Assembly (NCBI GenBank): GCA_947462815.1
Contig: CANHQR010000006.1
Coordinates: forward strand, 21,959-85,958
Source: Pseudobdellovibrionaceae bacterium
GTDB lineage: Bacteria > Bdellovibrionota > Bdellovibrionia > Bdellovibrionales > JAMPXM01
DNA length: 64,000 nt
Direction: 5' to 3'
Shown: positions 26,346-34,955 of the stretch, piece after piece
Numbering within the stretch: position 1 is the stretch's first letter
Layout: each line of letters begins with the position of its first letter
Notes under the pieces: generated by a model
Seen by the model: only the letters and a program-made list of their open reading frames with translations
What the model was told of the DNA's origin: nothing
Database searches by the model: none
Translations under genes and position numbers: made by a program

Positions 26346-27650
26346 ATGAGACGAAATCTGCCGCTCTCTCAAAGCTCCGCTCGGACTCTCGTCGCCAAAC
26401 TCAGGCCGATGATTCTGATTTTCGCGTGCTGGGCCACTTGGGTTGAAGCGGAAGAGGTCGCGCCGGAATTTCACACCTTCCCAACTTGGAGAGGTCTCCA
26501 ACTTTTGGATCCGCGTCTGATCGACTCCGAATACCAAAGCGATCTCGAAGCTTACAGCGAGTCACCGCTTCGACGCTCATGGCTTAATGCAAAGAACTTT
26601 TTTGCCGTATCAGCTGGGAGTCTCTCGGCGACTCAGTTCGACAGTCGCCTTCAAGCGCAACTGGCGACGGAACTTTCAGATCGATTGGAATTCCGCTTTC
26701 ATCGCCTCGAGAATGAAAACTATGAAGAGACTCTCAAAGCGAGCCTATTGGAACTCGCCTACCGTTTGGATCAAGAGTGGTGGATCTCTGCCTATGGAAG
26801 TTTGGAGCGTTTTAAGAAAGAAGATGACGTCGGCTTTGCCCTGATTTGGCGACAACGCGACGCCTTTGCTTCCAACCCAAGCCCTGACGGAGCGGCCTCT
26901 GTGAACTCGGCGGTATTGGCACAAGAATTTCGTCTCTTTGCCACGCAAGTGGACTTCACGCGCTCGGAACGCAGCGATTCGGGCGACACCTTCACCCGCG
27001 GCAAGGCCCCTTGGTCATTCGGCTACGTGTACCGCATGCCCCACTTACAGACTTACCTGCGCCGCGAGAGCAAGACGGAGTGGGTGTCGCCAACCGACGA
27101 TCGACGCATGACCCATGAGAAAACGGCTTGGGGTTATGCACGTCGCGATGCCGATCGAGGCCAGGCGATTCGACTTTTTGCCGATCGACTCACACAGAGC
27201 CTCGCCACAATTTCAACTGGGGCCACCCGAAGCTGGCGACGAGATCGACTCGAAGCCGAGTATCGCCGCCGCTATGCACTTGAAACTTCGAACCCGAAGG
27301 GTTCGCAAATTGATGTTGGACTCAGCTGGGTCCGCCGAGAATGGGAAAACGAAGTTTCATCGCGGATGATTCACCAGCAGACCTCGCCCCTCATCTCTTG
27401 GCTTGAAAATGGCGATACCCCAGGCTGGGAAGTGTCCTACGGTGGAACGTGGTTCCGCGCCTTTGAAGATCTCAGCCTGGGTCCTGCCCAACTCAAATCT
27501 ACCGCTTGGGAGTCCCGACTCAATCTGCGCCGACACATTCACTTTGAACGCCGAGGCCGACTCGAACTGGCGCTGACCTTCGACCTCGATGGCGGAGGCG
27601 AATTCGGAACTTTTGAGGGAGGCCACGGGCAGTTTGTCGTGGAGTTCTAA
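26346..27650 (+). CDS. Probable outer-membrane beta-barrel protein
   Basis: 434 residues. A signal peptide with a long n-region ends ILIFACWATWVEA|EE. The mature chain alternates polar and aromatic strands throughout (QEFRLFATQVDFTR, WEVSYGGTWFRAF, RLELALTFDLDG) and ends with VVEF, a terminal Phe typical of BAM-inserted barrels. No family recognised. It is divergent from the pilus operon with about 270 bp between starts. The ribosome site is weak. It ends just before the tRNA-Cys-adjacent repeats. Confidence 0.6.
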   Translation: MRRNLPLSQSSARTLVAKLRPMILIFACWATWVEAEEVAPEFHTFPTWRGLQLLDPRLIDSEYQSDLEAYSESPLRRSWLNAKNFFAVSAGSLSATQFDSRLQAQLATELSDRLEFRFHRLENENYEETLKASLLELAYRLDQEWWISAYGSLERFKKEDDVGFALIWRQRDAFASNPSPDGAASVNSAVLAQEFRLFATQVDFTRSERSDSGDTFTRGKAPWSFGYVYRMPHLQTYLRRESKTEWVSPTDDRRMTHEKTAWGYARRDADRGQAIRLFADRLTQSLATISTGATRSWRRDRLEAEYRRRYALETSNPKGSQIDVGLSWVRREWENEVSSRMIHQQTSPLISWLENGDTPGWEVSYGGTWFRAFEDLSLGPAQLKSTAWESRLNLRRHIHFERRGRLELALTFDLDGGGEFGTFEGGHGQFVVEF

Positions 27651-27673
27651 TCGAACAGTCTTCGAAAAACTTC

Positions 27674-27775
27674 GCCTGCTCGCTAAATTTCGATGGATTG
27701 AACGCAGAGGCGGGTCCGTCCAACCCGCCGCCACTTCGTGGCGCCTGCTCGCTCAGCTCGCAGAGGCGGGTTGGA
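27674..27775. repeat. Repeat and stem-loop cluster beside tRNA-Cys
   Basis: Two direct copies of GCCTGCTCGCT (27674, 27743) each precede CGCAGAGGCGGGT (27703-27715, 27759-27771). Between them lies an 11-bp inverted repeat TCCAACCCGCC (27719-27729) / GGCGGGTTGGA (27765-27775) enclosing the small hairpin GCCAC TTC GTGGC (27730-27742). The first GGCGGGT can also pair with ACCCGCC (27723-27729), giving competing stems. The element runs into the CCA end of tRNA-Cys. Confidence 0.8.
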
Positions 27776-27845
27776 GGTGGTAGAGGGATTCGCACCCCCG
27801 TACGCGGATTTGCAGTCCGCTGCCTAACTCCTCGGCCATACCACC
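27772..27845 (-). tRNA. tRNA-Cys (GCA)
   Basis: A 74-nt cloverleaf on the minus strand: acceptor GGTGGTA with TACCACC, anticodon stem GCGGA/TCCGC around loop CTGCAAA (anticodon GCA), T arm GGGGG TGCGAAT CCCTC, discriminator T and encoded CCA. It reads UGC/UGU. A well-matched promoter lies just upstream inside the end of the ComM-like gene. Confidence 0.97.
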
Positions 27846-27861
27846 ATGGATTCCAGAGTCC

Positions 27862-29577
27862 TCACAATGTAGGGGCTTCGTCGCCCGAGGTCAAATCCGG
27901 CGTCGCCGAAGTTGCCCATGGACTCGGCAATTCACGCCTCCCCAACTCCGCAAAGCTGAGGACCGTCCAGAGCCGGGCCTCTTGGCGATGCTCCTCACTG
28001 ACGTCCTCCCTCTGATCCAAATCCGCCAAGGCCCGGGCGACCCGCTCCTGCGCCCAATACCGTCGGCCCCGAGTCAAAATCATGGCCTCGGGATGCACCT
28101 CTCGATCAACGCCCGCCCGAAGGCCTCGGAACTGAAGCCCGGCACCACAAAGCGAGCGGAGCTCCGCAATCGAGTAGGTGCAATCGTGTTGAGGACCGAA
28201 GAGGCTCCAAGCGGTCTCGCCCGCCATTCGCTGAGCGCCAGAGTCATCTGACGTCACACACAAGCCACTCGGTAGACCCAGCATCAAAAATTGATCGAGC
28301 ACCGGGGAGCGCCAGCTTTGCTCGCGAAGCGCCCGCAGTCGAGAGGGACACCGGCAAGCCGAGCTCAGACTTAAATCGCTCTGTCCGCAAGCGCAGAGGC
28401 TTCCGGAAGCCAAAATCTGCACCTGGTGGGTGCGGGGCTCAAATGAAGTGCTGCAGGAAAGATCACCCCCACCATCCCTGGCGCAGGCCATAAGACTCAT
28501 TCGCACGTCTTCCGGCCACCGCTCCCAATTCTGTAAGATGAAGCAGCCTCCTCGAACACGCTCCAAAACTCCCGCATGACGTGCGGCGGTCCCGCCCCGT
28601 AGTGCAGATTCCGTGAGAGGCGAACTCGGTGCGATCAAAGGCAGAGGTCTCTTGTATCTCTCATTCGCTGAGTCTCCCCACTCCGCTGAGGATCGCAAAT
28701 CGTAGATGAGTCGCAAAAGCGAGGTGAGCCCCAAGGAGTCGGGACCCAGGATGAGAGCGGGGAATCGTCCGATTGCAGCGGCCATCACAAAACGAGCGGC
28801 GCGCCGATTCAAACTCAGCCCCGCCCACGCCTCCGCTCGCTCGCGATCCTTCGGGTACTCGCCCAAGGAGCGAGCGGCCTGCTGAGCTTCGATCTCCGGC
28901 AAATCCACACGATGTCGCTCCAGGCTGAGGAGATCTCGCAAACTTTTGGGCGCATACAAGGTCGGCTGAGGACACAACTGAAGACTGTGCCTCAATTCAG
29001 TCGCCCCGATAAGAGTCGCGGCATGCCGCCATCGTCGCGCCAACTCATGCGGTACGACGAACGGAAGTTTTGTTGATGGCTCATGAGGCGGTTTTTCTTG
29101 TGTGGGCTCCTCGAAGGCGCCTTCTCCCAAGATCTCATCGAGATCCTCCAAGAAAACGGCCATGACATCGTCCACAACATCCTTCATGAGTTCCTCGATT
29201 TGCCGATCGCGAAGCTCAGGCATTTTGATTTCGCCATCGAGACTCAAATCACCCCAGACGCAGGGCTCCCGACCTCGAGTCTCGGATCGCTTCACTTGCT
29301 CCGTGAGCCACAGGATGCCCAGAGCCACGGGCAAATCCAAACCATTGAGAGTCATTCGCTCCACCCGCGGACTCACATCGACCAAGAGCTTCAAACCTCG
29401 GGGAAAGCGAAAGCCCATGGACCGAAGAGCGGACTTCACACGCAGAGCGACGTCGCGAAGTGCGGGATCTCGAGCTCCCAAAAACACAATCTGCGGAAGT
29501 CCTGGTACCCAACGCATCTCGAGCCGCATGAGCTTCCAACTCGGCCCTATTTTCCCCCAAGTCCTCAGCCTGATCAT
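27862..29577 (-). CDS. ComM/YifB-family protein with degenerate ATPase motifs
   Basis: 571 residues in the order of ComM (YifB, Mg-chelatase-like). The N-terminal Lon-protease-like domain has GLPQIVFLGARDPALRDVALRV, GLDLPVALGILWL and WGDLSLDGEIK. A central AAA+ region and a C-terminal Mg-chelatase domain (RRYWAQERVARALADLDQRED) follow. In active ComM the Walker A reads GPPGSGKT and Walker B LFLDE. Here they read LILGPDSLGLTSLL and GGCFILQNWERW, so the P-loop lysine and Walker B acids are gone. The MNPCPCG finger is also altered, though cysteines remain (LCACGQ, CRCPSR). ATG 29577 is fixed by GGAGGAG 4 nt upstream. Likely unable to hydrolyse ATP; a DNA-processing role by analogy only. Confidence 0.8.
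   Translation of the reverse strand: MIRLRTWGKIGPSWKLMRLEMRWVPGLPQIVFLGARDPALRDVALRVKSALRSMGFRFPRGLKLLVDVSPRVERMTLNGLDLPVALGILWLTEQVKRSETRGREPCVWGDLSLDGEIKMPELRDRQIEELMKDVVDDVMAVFLEDLDEILGEGAFEEPTQEKPPHEPSTKLPFVVPHELARRWRHAATLIGATELRHSLQLCPQPTLYAPKSLRDLLSLERHRVDLPEIEAQQAARSLGEYPKDRERAEAWAGLSLNRRAARFVMAAAIGRFPALILGPDSLGLTSLLRLIYDLRSSAEWGDSANERYKRPLPLIAPSSPLTESALRGGTAARHAGVLERVRGGCFILQNWERWPEDVRMSLMACARDGGGDLSCSTSFEPRTHQVQILASGSLCACGQSDLSLSSACRCPSRLRALREQSWRSPVLDQFLMLGLPSGLCVTSDDSGAQRMAGETAWSLFGPQHDCTYSIAELRSLCGAGLQFRGLRAGVDREVHPEAMILTRGRRYWAQERVARALADLDQREDVSEEHRQEARLWTVLSFAELGRRELPSPWATSATPDLTSGDEAPTL
27866..27894 (-). promoter_or_regulatory. Promoter for tRNA-Cys
   Basis: Minus strand: TTGACC (27894-27889), exact 17-nt spacer, TACATT (27871-27866), about 20 nt before the tRNA 5' end. 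Sigma-70-like; it lies within the last codons of the ComM-like gene. Confidence 0.6.
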
Positions 29578-29963
29578 GCACTCCTCCCCTTTCGATGCGG
29601 TTGATTCGGAACACTCAGCGTGAGGCATCACAGGCCCCAACTGAGCTCTCCGCCCCACGCAACCGAGGGTCCATTTTGGGTATCGAATCCTTCTGGCCAT
29701 GAAAGCTCTTCAGGTCCGGGCGACGGACGGCGATTGGATTGCACGCCAGACTGGCTCCAGACTTTGCAAGGCCTGTCTGAGTTAAAACAGACTGAGCCAA
29801 AACAGACTGTGCGAAAAATGCTCTTCATTCTTTCGATGTGCTCGATCTCAAAAAGTTGAGCCCTAAGAGGCAGGGCCTGTGGTGTTCCATGAGATCATCC
29901 GGCTTGGCGCTTTCATCGACGGAAGAAAAGAGTCCGTTAAACTTTGCTACGAGGAATCCACAC
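29578..29963. other. Intergenic region with a 15-bp duplication
   Basis: Divergent region between the ComM-like gene and an exported protein gene. It contains two 15-bp units at 29781-29810 sharing AAAACAGACTG. Frames crossing it lack ribosome sites. No clear gene. Confidence 0.5.
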
Positions 29964-30809
29964 ATGATCGTCGCCCCGCGCCTGACACAGAAACTTCAGC
30001 AGCGTCGCATCTATGTCCGTGCGCTACTGTTTATTTGCCTGCTGCTGGCCTCTTCACTGATCATTTCGCTTCTCTCGCTCTCAGCTCAGGCTCAGACACA
30101 GAGCTCGACCACCGAGGGCGTCACACTCGAGACCTCGCGACGCAGCTTTTGTCAGCTTCGCGAATTCCGTTTGTTGAATTCGAGCTCGATCGGCTCCGCC
30201 GTCAAAGCGATCGCCGCTCTCGATACGCGCGGCGAGGCTCGCTTCCTACGTAGGATTCCCGAACTTTGTCCCGGCGCACGCACGCAACACGAAGCCCAGC
30301 TCCTCACTTTCCTACGTGCGAGCCTCGTGAGCGCCAATCTGAACGAAGACATGGGTGTCCGCAATTTACTCGATATCCTCGGCACTCAGGGGCTCAAAGA
30401 AATTACGCCCTCAGCCTTGGCCACTCAGTTAATCATGGCCGTTGCTGAGCTTCGCCAGTGGGAGAAGTCGCCAAGAGAACTCGCACAGCTTCGCCGGAAT
30501 CCCGCCCAATTCGAGCAGTTGATGCGAGATGCGAGTCCCATGGCCGAGAGCACGGCGGCGCAACGCGATCGACTCATCAATGGTGATCGCGGGAGTTTGA
30601 CAGAATCTTCGGCGCAATCGAGTTCGACTCTCCCCGGCCTGGCGGGATCGACTCGACAGCCGGTACTTCCCGGTCGAAGTGATCAAGAGATGCACCGAAG
30701 TCGTGAGCTAGGAGCTCGCTTGAACGCAGGTCCGAGCGCCCTTCGCCGCGAGGTTTGCGAGCAAGCGAAGCAAGCCGGTCGCTTGCCCTCTGAAACTGAC
30801 TGCGAATAA
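29964..30809 (+). CDS. Exported protein, unknown
   Basis: 281 residues with a signal peptide (basic n-region, ALLFICLLLASSLIISLLS core, likely cut after AQA). The mature chain is mostly helical and charged in its first 150 residues (SFCQLREFRLL, GEARFLRRIPELC), then a low-complexity Ser/Gly/Pro linker, and ends with RREVCEQAKQAGRLPSETDCE. Four cysteines could form two disulfides. No family recognised. ATG 29964 has GAGGA upstream; a frame from 29838 lacks a site. Convergent with the Xer-type recombinase with about 10 bp between stops. Confidence 0.65.
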   Translation: MIVAPRLTQKLQQRRIYVRALLFICLLLASSLIISLLSLSAQAQTQSSTTEGVTLETSRRSFCQLREFRLLNSSSIGSAVKAIAALDTRGEARFLRRIPELCPGARTQHEAQLLTFLRASLVSANLNEDMGVRNLLDILGTQGLKEITPSALATQLIMAVAELRQWEKSPRELAQLRRNPAQFEQLMRDASPMAESTAAQRDRLINGDRGSLTESSAQSSSTLPGLAGSTRQPVLPGRSDQEMHRSRELGARLNAGPSALRREVCEQAKQAGRLPSETDCE

Positions 30810-30819
30810 TTTTTGAGAC

Positions 30820-31740
30820 TTAAGAAATCGATTTATCCGTCGAGAGCGGATGATGGGAAATCGCCTCGACCAAGGCGGGAGTGGCCACGCTCGTGTAAAT
30901 CTGCGTGGTTTGGATCGAAGCATGCCCCAGCAAAATTTGAATGCTGCGCAGATCAGCTCCCGATTCGAGCAGCGCCGTTGCGCAGCCGTGACGAAAGCGA
31001 TGCGGGTGAACCGTCTCCGCAAAACCCGCCGCCTCAGACCAGCTGGCGAGCCAACGCCACACATCGACGCGTGAAGGACGATGGCCTCGATCATTCAGGA
31101 GCAGAGCTTCCGCTTCACCCGTCTTGCGCACAAGCTCTGGGCGGATGCGCTGCAAGTACGTGCGAAGCTCATCGGCTAGGCCTTGAGTGAGTGGAACGGC
31201 CCGCTCTTTATCGCCTTTCCCGAGGATCGAGAGCCAAGAATCGGTGTCATGAAAGTCGCGCAGATTCAAACCGCACAACTCACTCACGCGACAGCCCAAG
31301 CCGTAGAGCAGATAAAGTGTGAGCCGATTTCGGCCGCGACGGACGGGATCCTCGACGCTTTCGGCAGCGGCCAACAATTGATCGAACTCGGTCGGTAAGA
31401 GAGGCTTCGGCAGACCCGCCTTCACCTTCGGCGGGCGAAGCTCTTTCAATTCGGGTGCTGTAAAGCCTTGAGCCTCGCAAAATCGAAAATAGGTTCTGAG
31501 CGAAGAGATGACGCGAGCCTGCGAACGTGTCGAAAGCCCCTGCTCCTTCATGAACTGATAGAAGCCCGAAACACTCTGATTCTTGGCCCGATAGGCCTCC
31601 CAGAGTTCGAGGTCGCGGCGATAGGCCATGACGGTGTTGTGAGAACGACCTCGCACATGTTGTAGGTCATCGAAAAACTCCACCCACAAACGCAAGGCCG
31701 GCCGATCCATCGACGTGTTCCATGACTCGCGAGATGACAT
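30820..31740 (-). CDS. Tyrosine recombinase, XerC/XerD type
   Basis: 306 residues with the core-binding SAM-like N-terminal domain (VEFFDDLQHVRGRSHNTVMAY) and a complete catalytic set: Arg in LLYGLGCRVSELCGL, Lys in GKGDKERAVPL, HPHRFRHGCA (HxxR), LLGHASIQTTQIYT with the second His and nucleophile Tyr. Length and motifs fit chromosomal XerC/XerD, which resolve chromosome dimers at dif, rather than phage integrases. Whether it is XerC or XerD cannot be told here. Start is ATG 31740 or 31710; neither has a strong site, and the frame further upstream crosses a terminator. No dif site was identified. Confidence 0.88.
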   Translation of the reverse strand: MSSRESWNTSMDRPALRLWVEFFDDLQHVRGRSHNTVMAYRRDLELWEAYRAKNQSVSGFYQFMKEQGLSTRSQARVISSLRTYFRFCEAQGFTAPELKELRPPKVKAGLPKPLLPTEFDQLLAAAESVEDPVRRGRNRLTLYLLYGLGCRVSELCGLNLRDFHDTDSWLSILGKGDKERAVPLTQGLADELRTYLQRIRPELVRKTGEAEALLLNDRGHRPSRVDVWRWLASWSEAAGFAETVHPHRFRHGCATALLESGADLRSIQILLGHASIQTTQIYTSVATPALVEAISHHPLSTDKSIS

Positions 31741-31794
31741 GCAGAAATCAGAACAGAACTCAGGCGCGGACGCAACTTCCGTCAGCCGAAAAAG

Positions 31795-31834
31795 AAAACG
31801 GCGGTACCGAGCCCATCTCGATACCGCCGTTTTT
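31795..31834 (-). terminator. Intrinsic terminator after the 31.9-kb lipoprotein gene
   Basis: Stem AAAACGGCGGTA (31795-31806) / TACCGCCGTTTT (31822-31833), 15-nt loop. On the minus strand the stem is followed by TTTTCTTTTT. It ends the leftward lipoprotein transcript and separates it from the recombinase. Confidence 0.85.
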
Positions 31835-31874
31835 GGAAGGGGGATTGGGGACAAAAGACTAACCGAACACGAAA

Positions 31875-32513
31875 TTAGAGAGAAAAGATGAACTCGTCGG
31901 GATACATACATCCCGCCATCGAATTCACCTGGGCGAAACCATTGAGCGAAAAGGGGAACTGACGTCCATCGATTCCGACAGCTGCTGGCATCGCCGAATT
32001 CAACCAATTGTTGAAGAGATTCAGAGTCAACTGCGTGGGACCATTAGCTTGCAGCTGTAGATTCCAAAAGCTCTGCATGTTCCACTGACCGGGCACCAAC
32101 GTGTTGACCGAGTAGTCACCAGCAGGAATGTTGCAAATCGTGTTTTGCGTCGCCTGGCGAACCCGTAAAGTTCCGACGGCCACTACTCTGCCTGAGTAAG
32201 AGGGAATTACCCCTGCCATGACTTGACCGGGCTGCTGCAAATAGGCCGATTCGCCTCGGAACTCCAAAGTGATCTCAGCCTTCAACACTCCACCTGAGTA
32301 GTGGCGACCGACTGCCGACGCGAGCAACGACGTGTTCCTCGGGCAGTTCACACAAGCTGGGTTGACAGCTCCCGGACCCGTTGCGGGTCCACCACCGTTA
32401 TTCTTTGAACCGCAGGCCGTGAAGACCATGGCCGAGGCCACCGCGAGCATCGAGAGCGCGCTTCCCTTCATCCACCAGCGGAGATTCTGCCACCAAGGTC
32501 TAAAGTGTTTCAT
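31875..32513 (-). CDS. Lipoprotein, unknown
   Basis: 212 residues with signal peptide and lipobox VFTACGSKNNGGG. A Gly/Pro linker and PACVNCPRN precede a domain of about 150 residues with alternating strands (YSGGVLKAEITLEFRG, QLTLNLFNNWL) and further cysteines (TICNIP, GCMYPD). No family recognised. ATG 32513 has GGGAG 7 nt upstream. It sits 61 bp downstream of another lipoprotein gene on the same strand and is followed by a clear terminator, so the two are probably one transcript. The pair share a YSG-x-strand opening after their linkers, which may indicate distant paralogy. Confidence 0.7.
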   Translation of the reverse strand: MKHFRPWWQNLRWWMKGSALSMLAVASAMVFTACGSKNNGGGPATGPGAVNPACVNCPRNTSLLASAVGRHYSGGVLKAEITLEFRGESAYLQQPGQVMAGVIPSYSGRVVAVGTLRVRQATQNTICNIPAGDYSVNTLVPGQWNMQSFWNLQLQANGPTQLTLNLFNNWLNSAMPAAVGIDGRQFPFSLNGFAQVNSMAGCMYPDEFIFSL

Positions 32514-32574
32514 GACAAGCTCCCTTCCCATTTCCTTACATCAGTCTTTTTCAAATCGAGTCTTCGGACAGATC

Positions 32575-33363
32575 TCACAATCCTGCAGCCGCGCGAGACA
32601 AGCCCACAAAGTCCCCAAGTTTCTGATAGTTCACCGTGCGAGTTTCACCTTTGTTGTTCGGAAACAAGCTCGACGTCATACTGACAGTTCCGCCTGGACC
32701 ACCGGGCACGATGAAGGTGCGGCAGTCATAGGGACCATACGTGATCTGCCAGCACATCAAATTCGGACCCTGGAGCGGGTTGTTCGGATATCCGTTATCA
32801 AAGTTCTGGAAATAAACCGATCCACCGACAAACGTTGCGGGTGTGCCGTCACCTGTGTTGACGGTCTTATCGATCACCAAAACCACAGCTCCGTACTGAT
32901 CTTGGAAAAAGCCCTTGTACACTGGCGTGGAGTTGTGGCTCACCCAACCGTTGTACGATTCATTCGTTACACCCGAGTAAGGATGGACGACACCCAAGCC
33001 GGCCTCGATCACCCGACCGCCATCCACAAAGCTGAGCACCACAACATCCGACTTGCGATTGATATCGATGTTGATTCGCACCTGCTGCGGATTGTTGGGA
33101 TGCGAATTGTAGAACATCTGCGCCAACGCACCCGCTGAGGCTGTGAGAGTTGCGGTTGCACCGGAGTAGGTGTCGCCACCACCGCCACCGCCGCCTCCAC
33201 CAGGAGGAGGAGTTGGCAATGTGCCGCCGGGACCGGGATCACAGGCGCCGCGTGAGCAGTCGAGTGTGACCGGCGGAGGAACATTGGCCGTCGCGGGCTT
33301 GCTCTCTTTCGCGCAGCCGGACAACGCCAGCAGTGCGGTACAGAGTAAAGTTGCGCGTTTCAT
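32575..33363 (-). CDS. Lipoprotein with poly-Gly linker, unknown
   Basis: 262 residues. Signal peptide and lipobox LLALSGCAKESK, then a Pro-rich stretch, a Cys pair (LDCSRGACD) and a run of nine Gly before the folded domain. The domain contains RINIDINRKSDVVVLSFVDG, GGSVYFQNFDNG and a Cys pair (MCWQITYGPYDC). No family recognised. Probably displayed on a flexible stalk at the outer membrane. ATG 33363 has GGGGATGAG upstream. First gene of a two-lipoprotein unit. The run of Gly is encoded by a degenerate CCN/ACC triplet repeat at about 33178-33211. Confidence 0.7.
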   Translation of the reverse strand: MKRATLLCTALLALSGCAKESKPATANVPPPVTLDCSRGACDPGPGGTLPTPPPGGGGGGGGGDTYSGATATLTASAGALAQMFYNSHPNNPQQVRINIDINRKSDVVVLSFVDGGRVIEAGLGVVHPYSGVTNESYNGWVSHNSTPVYKGFFQDQYGAVVLVIDKTVNTGDGTPATFVGGSVYFQNFDNGYPNNPLQGPNLMCWQITYGPYDCRTFIVPGGPGGTVSMTSSLFPNNKGETRTVNYQKLGDFVGLSRAAAGL

Positions 33364-33647
33364 GACTCATCCCCGTTTCTCGGTCTGTTGGTCGACCGCC
33401 ACCTTCCGCTGGACTTGAAATGCGAAGGCAGTGCCGAGCGCCTCAGGACGAGAGCCTTGCGAACAAAGTCACGAAACCTCTGGAGAATTGGCGAAGTGTC
33501 TCAAAGTGAGACAGCTCAAGAAGGATTACAGGGTGACCATTTGTGCTCGAGAATGTGTCAAAGTGCGCCAAAAAGCGGCTCCGAACACTCTAAATCAGGG
33601 AAAGTTTCCAGGGGGCTTGTCTCCTCCAATCGACGAGGAGAAGGAGC

Positions 33648-34955
33648 CTATTCCAACTCAGGACTTAAGGTCGCCAATGAGCCTTCGACAGGAGGGCGGA
33701 TCGCGTAGTCGGGATAGTAGTGAGCCAAAATCTGCTCAGCCGTCTTCCCTTTCTCTGCCAGGTGCCGAGCCCCCCACTGACATAGCCCCACTCCATGGCC
33801 AAACCCGCGACCATTAAACTGCACGCCCGAGGCCTCACCTTCGATGCTAAATTCCTGCATCTCAAAGCGCGTACTCTTCAGCGCACCATACCCCAGTGCA
33901 GAGCGCAGACGCTCGCCGCTCAAATCCACGAGACGACCGTCTTTCAATTTCGCCCGCATTCGGCGTGCACGCGAACTCGCGTCGCGCTCCGCAATAGAAA
34001 TTGAAATGAGCTCATCGCCCGGTTTCAAAACTCCCTCGCGCTTGAGCTCACGCGCGATCACCGCGAGACTGCGCACCAAACTCCAACGAGCTTTGGGGTT
34101 TTGCGGGCAAGCCGCATCTTGAGTCGTGCCTCCGAAATGTCCTCCGCCCCAGACGTCCACCGTACGCGCCGTCGCTCCTCCGCAATCCGAGTGATAAAAC
34201 GCCATCGCCACATGGCCTTGCTGATCCACCAAGACACGACCCTTGGTTTCCTCCACAGCCTGTCGCGAGCGCGTCGCCACATGCTGATGTTCGAAGACTT
34301 GATCGAGAATCGTCGACTTGAGTTCCGGCGAGAGGCCAAAGCGGCCCCGATCGGCCAAGCGCGCCAACGTGAAGCTTCGCACAGCGATGGCTTGGGCCTT
34401 GAGCATCTCCATCGGCCAATTCGCCGGGGCCTCACTCGACACTACACCGGCCACGTAGCGCTCGAGATCGAAGAGCCCGACCACGTCGGTCTCGCGACCG
34501 ACAGCACCGCGCAAAATCATGCGCTCGGGAGCCTTTTCGTCGGCAAGACGAAGCTTCTCGCCGCGGATCTCGACTTCATGGCCGGAGGCCTCGGCCAACA
34601 CAACACCTGTCGAGGCATCGAGAAGATGCCAGAGAGGGCGACCATCGGAGCGTGAAAATCGAGCGCGAAAACGCCGCGCTGTGGCCTGGGAAAACTTGTG
34701 CTCGGCAAACTCTAAGCGTTCCGCGCGCAAACTCAACTCATGACTGCGATGGGCTTTGAGGTGCACACGAATCGCAGACTCAGGCGGCGCAGCACTCTCT
34801 GGCGCGATGGCGGCGCAAGCTTCGCCGATGCTCCATGCCGCGACAAAGACCAGAAACAAAGGCATCGCAACGATCGCGCGAGCGAGGGCCGCGGGCTGCA
34901 CTCGGCGCGCAGCCTGTGAAAATTCGTGATGAAAGATCGAGTCTGCAAGTCCCAC
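33648..34955 (-). CDS. SpoIID/LytB domain protein
   Basis: 435 residues. Exported (a hydrophobic segment LARAIVAMPLFLVFVAAWSI near residue 25-45, likely cut after ACA), then the SpoIID fold: LERYVAGVVSSEAPANWPMEMLKAQAIAVRSFTLA, where the Glu of SSEAP matches the catalytic Glu of SpoIID lytic transglycosylases. It continues with YHSDCGGAT and GRGFGHGVGLCQWGARHLA. In Bacillus SpoIID cleaves glycan strands stripped of stem peptides; in Gram-negatives related proteins modulate amidases or act on denuded septal glycan. The GTG at 34955 directly follows the slipin stop, implying coupling, but no good ribosome site is visible. Confidence 0.85.
   Translation of the reverse strand: MGLADSIFHHEFSQAARRVQPAALARAIVAMPLFLVFVAAWSIGEACAAIAPESAAPPESAIRVHLKAHRSHELSLRAERLEFAEHKFSQATARRFRARFSRSDGRPLWHLLDASTGVVLAEASGHEVEIRGEKLRLADEKAPERMILRGAVGRETDVVGLFDLERYVAGVVSSEAPANWPMEMLKAQAIAVRSFTLARLADRGRFGLSPELKSTILDQVFEHQHVATRSRQAVEETKGRVLVDQQGHVAMAFYHSDCGGATARTVDVWGGGHFGGTTQDAACPQNPKARWSLVRSLAVIARELKREGVLKPGDELISISIAERDASSRARRMRAKLKDGRLVDLSGERLRSALGYGALKSTRFEMQEFSIEGEASGVQFNGRGFGHGVGLCQWGARHLAEKGKTAEQILAHYYPDYAIRPPVEGSLATLSPELE

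Noticed and set aside
29620..29859. Small gene between the ComM-like gene and the exported protein
   Set aside because: No ribosome site, crosses a 15-bp duplication and ends inside the next gene's leader.
30820..31740. Phage integrase marking a genomic island
   Set aside because: Motifs and length fit chromosomal Xer recombinases; no phage genes, and no att-like repeats are visible next to it.
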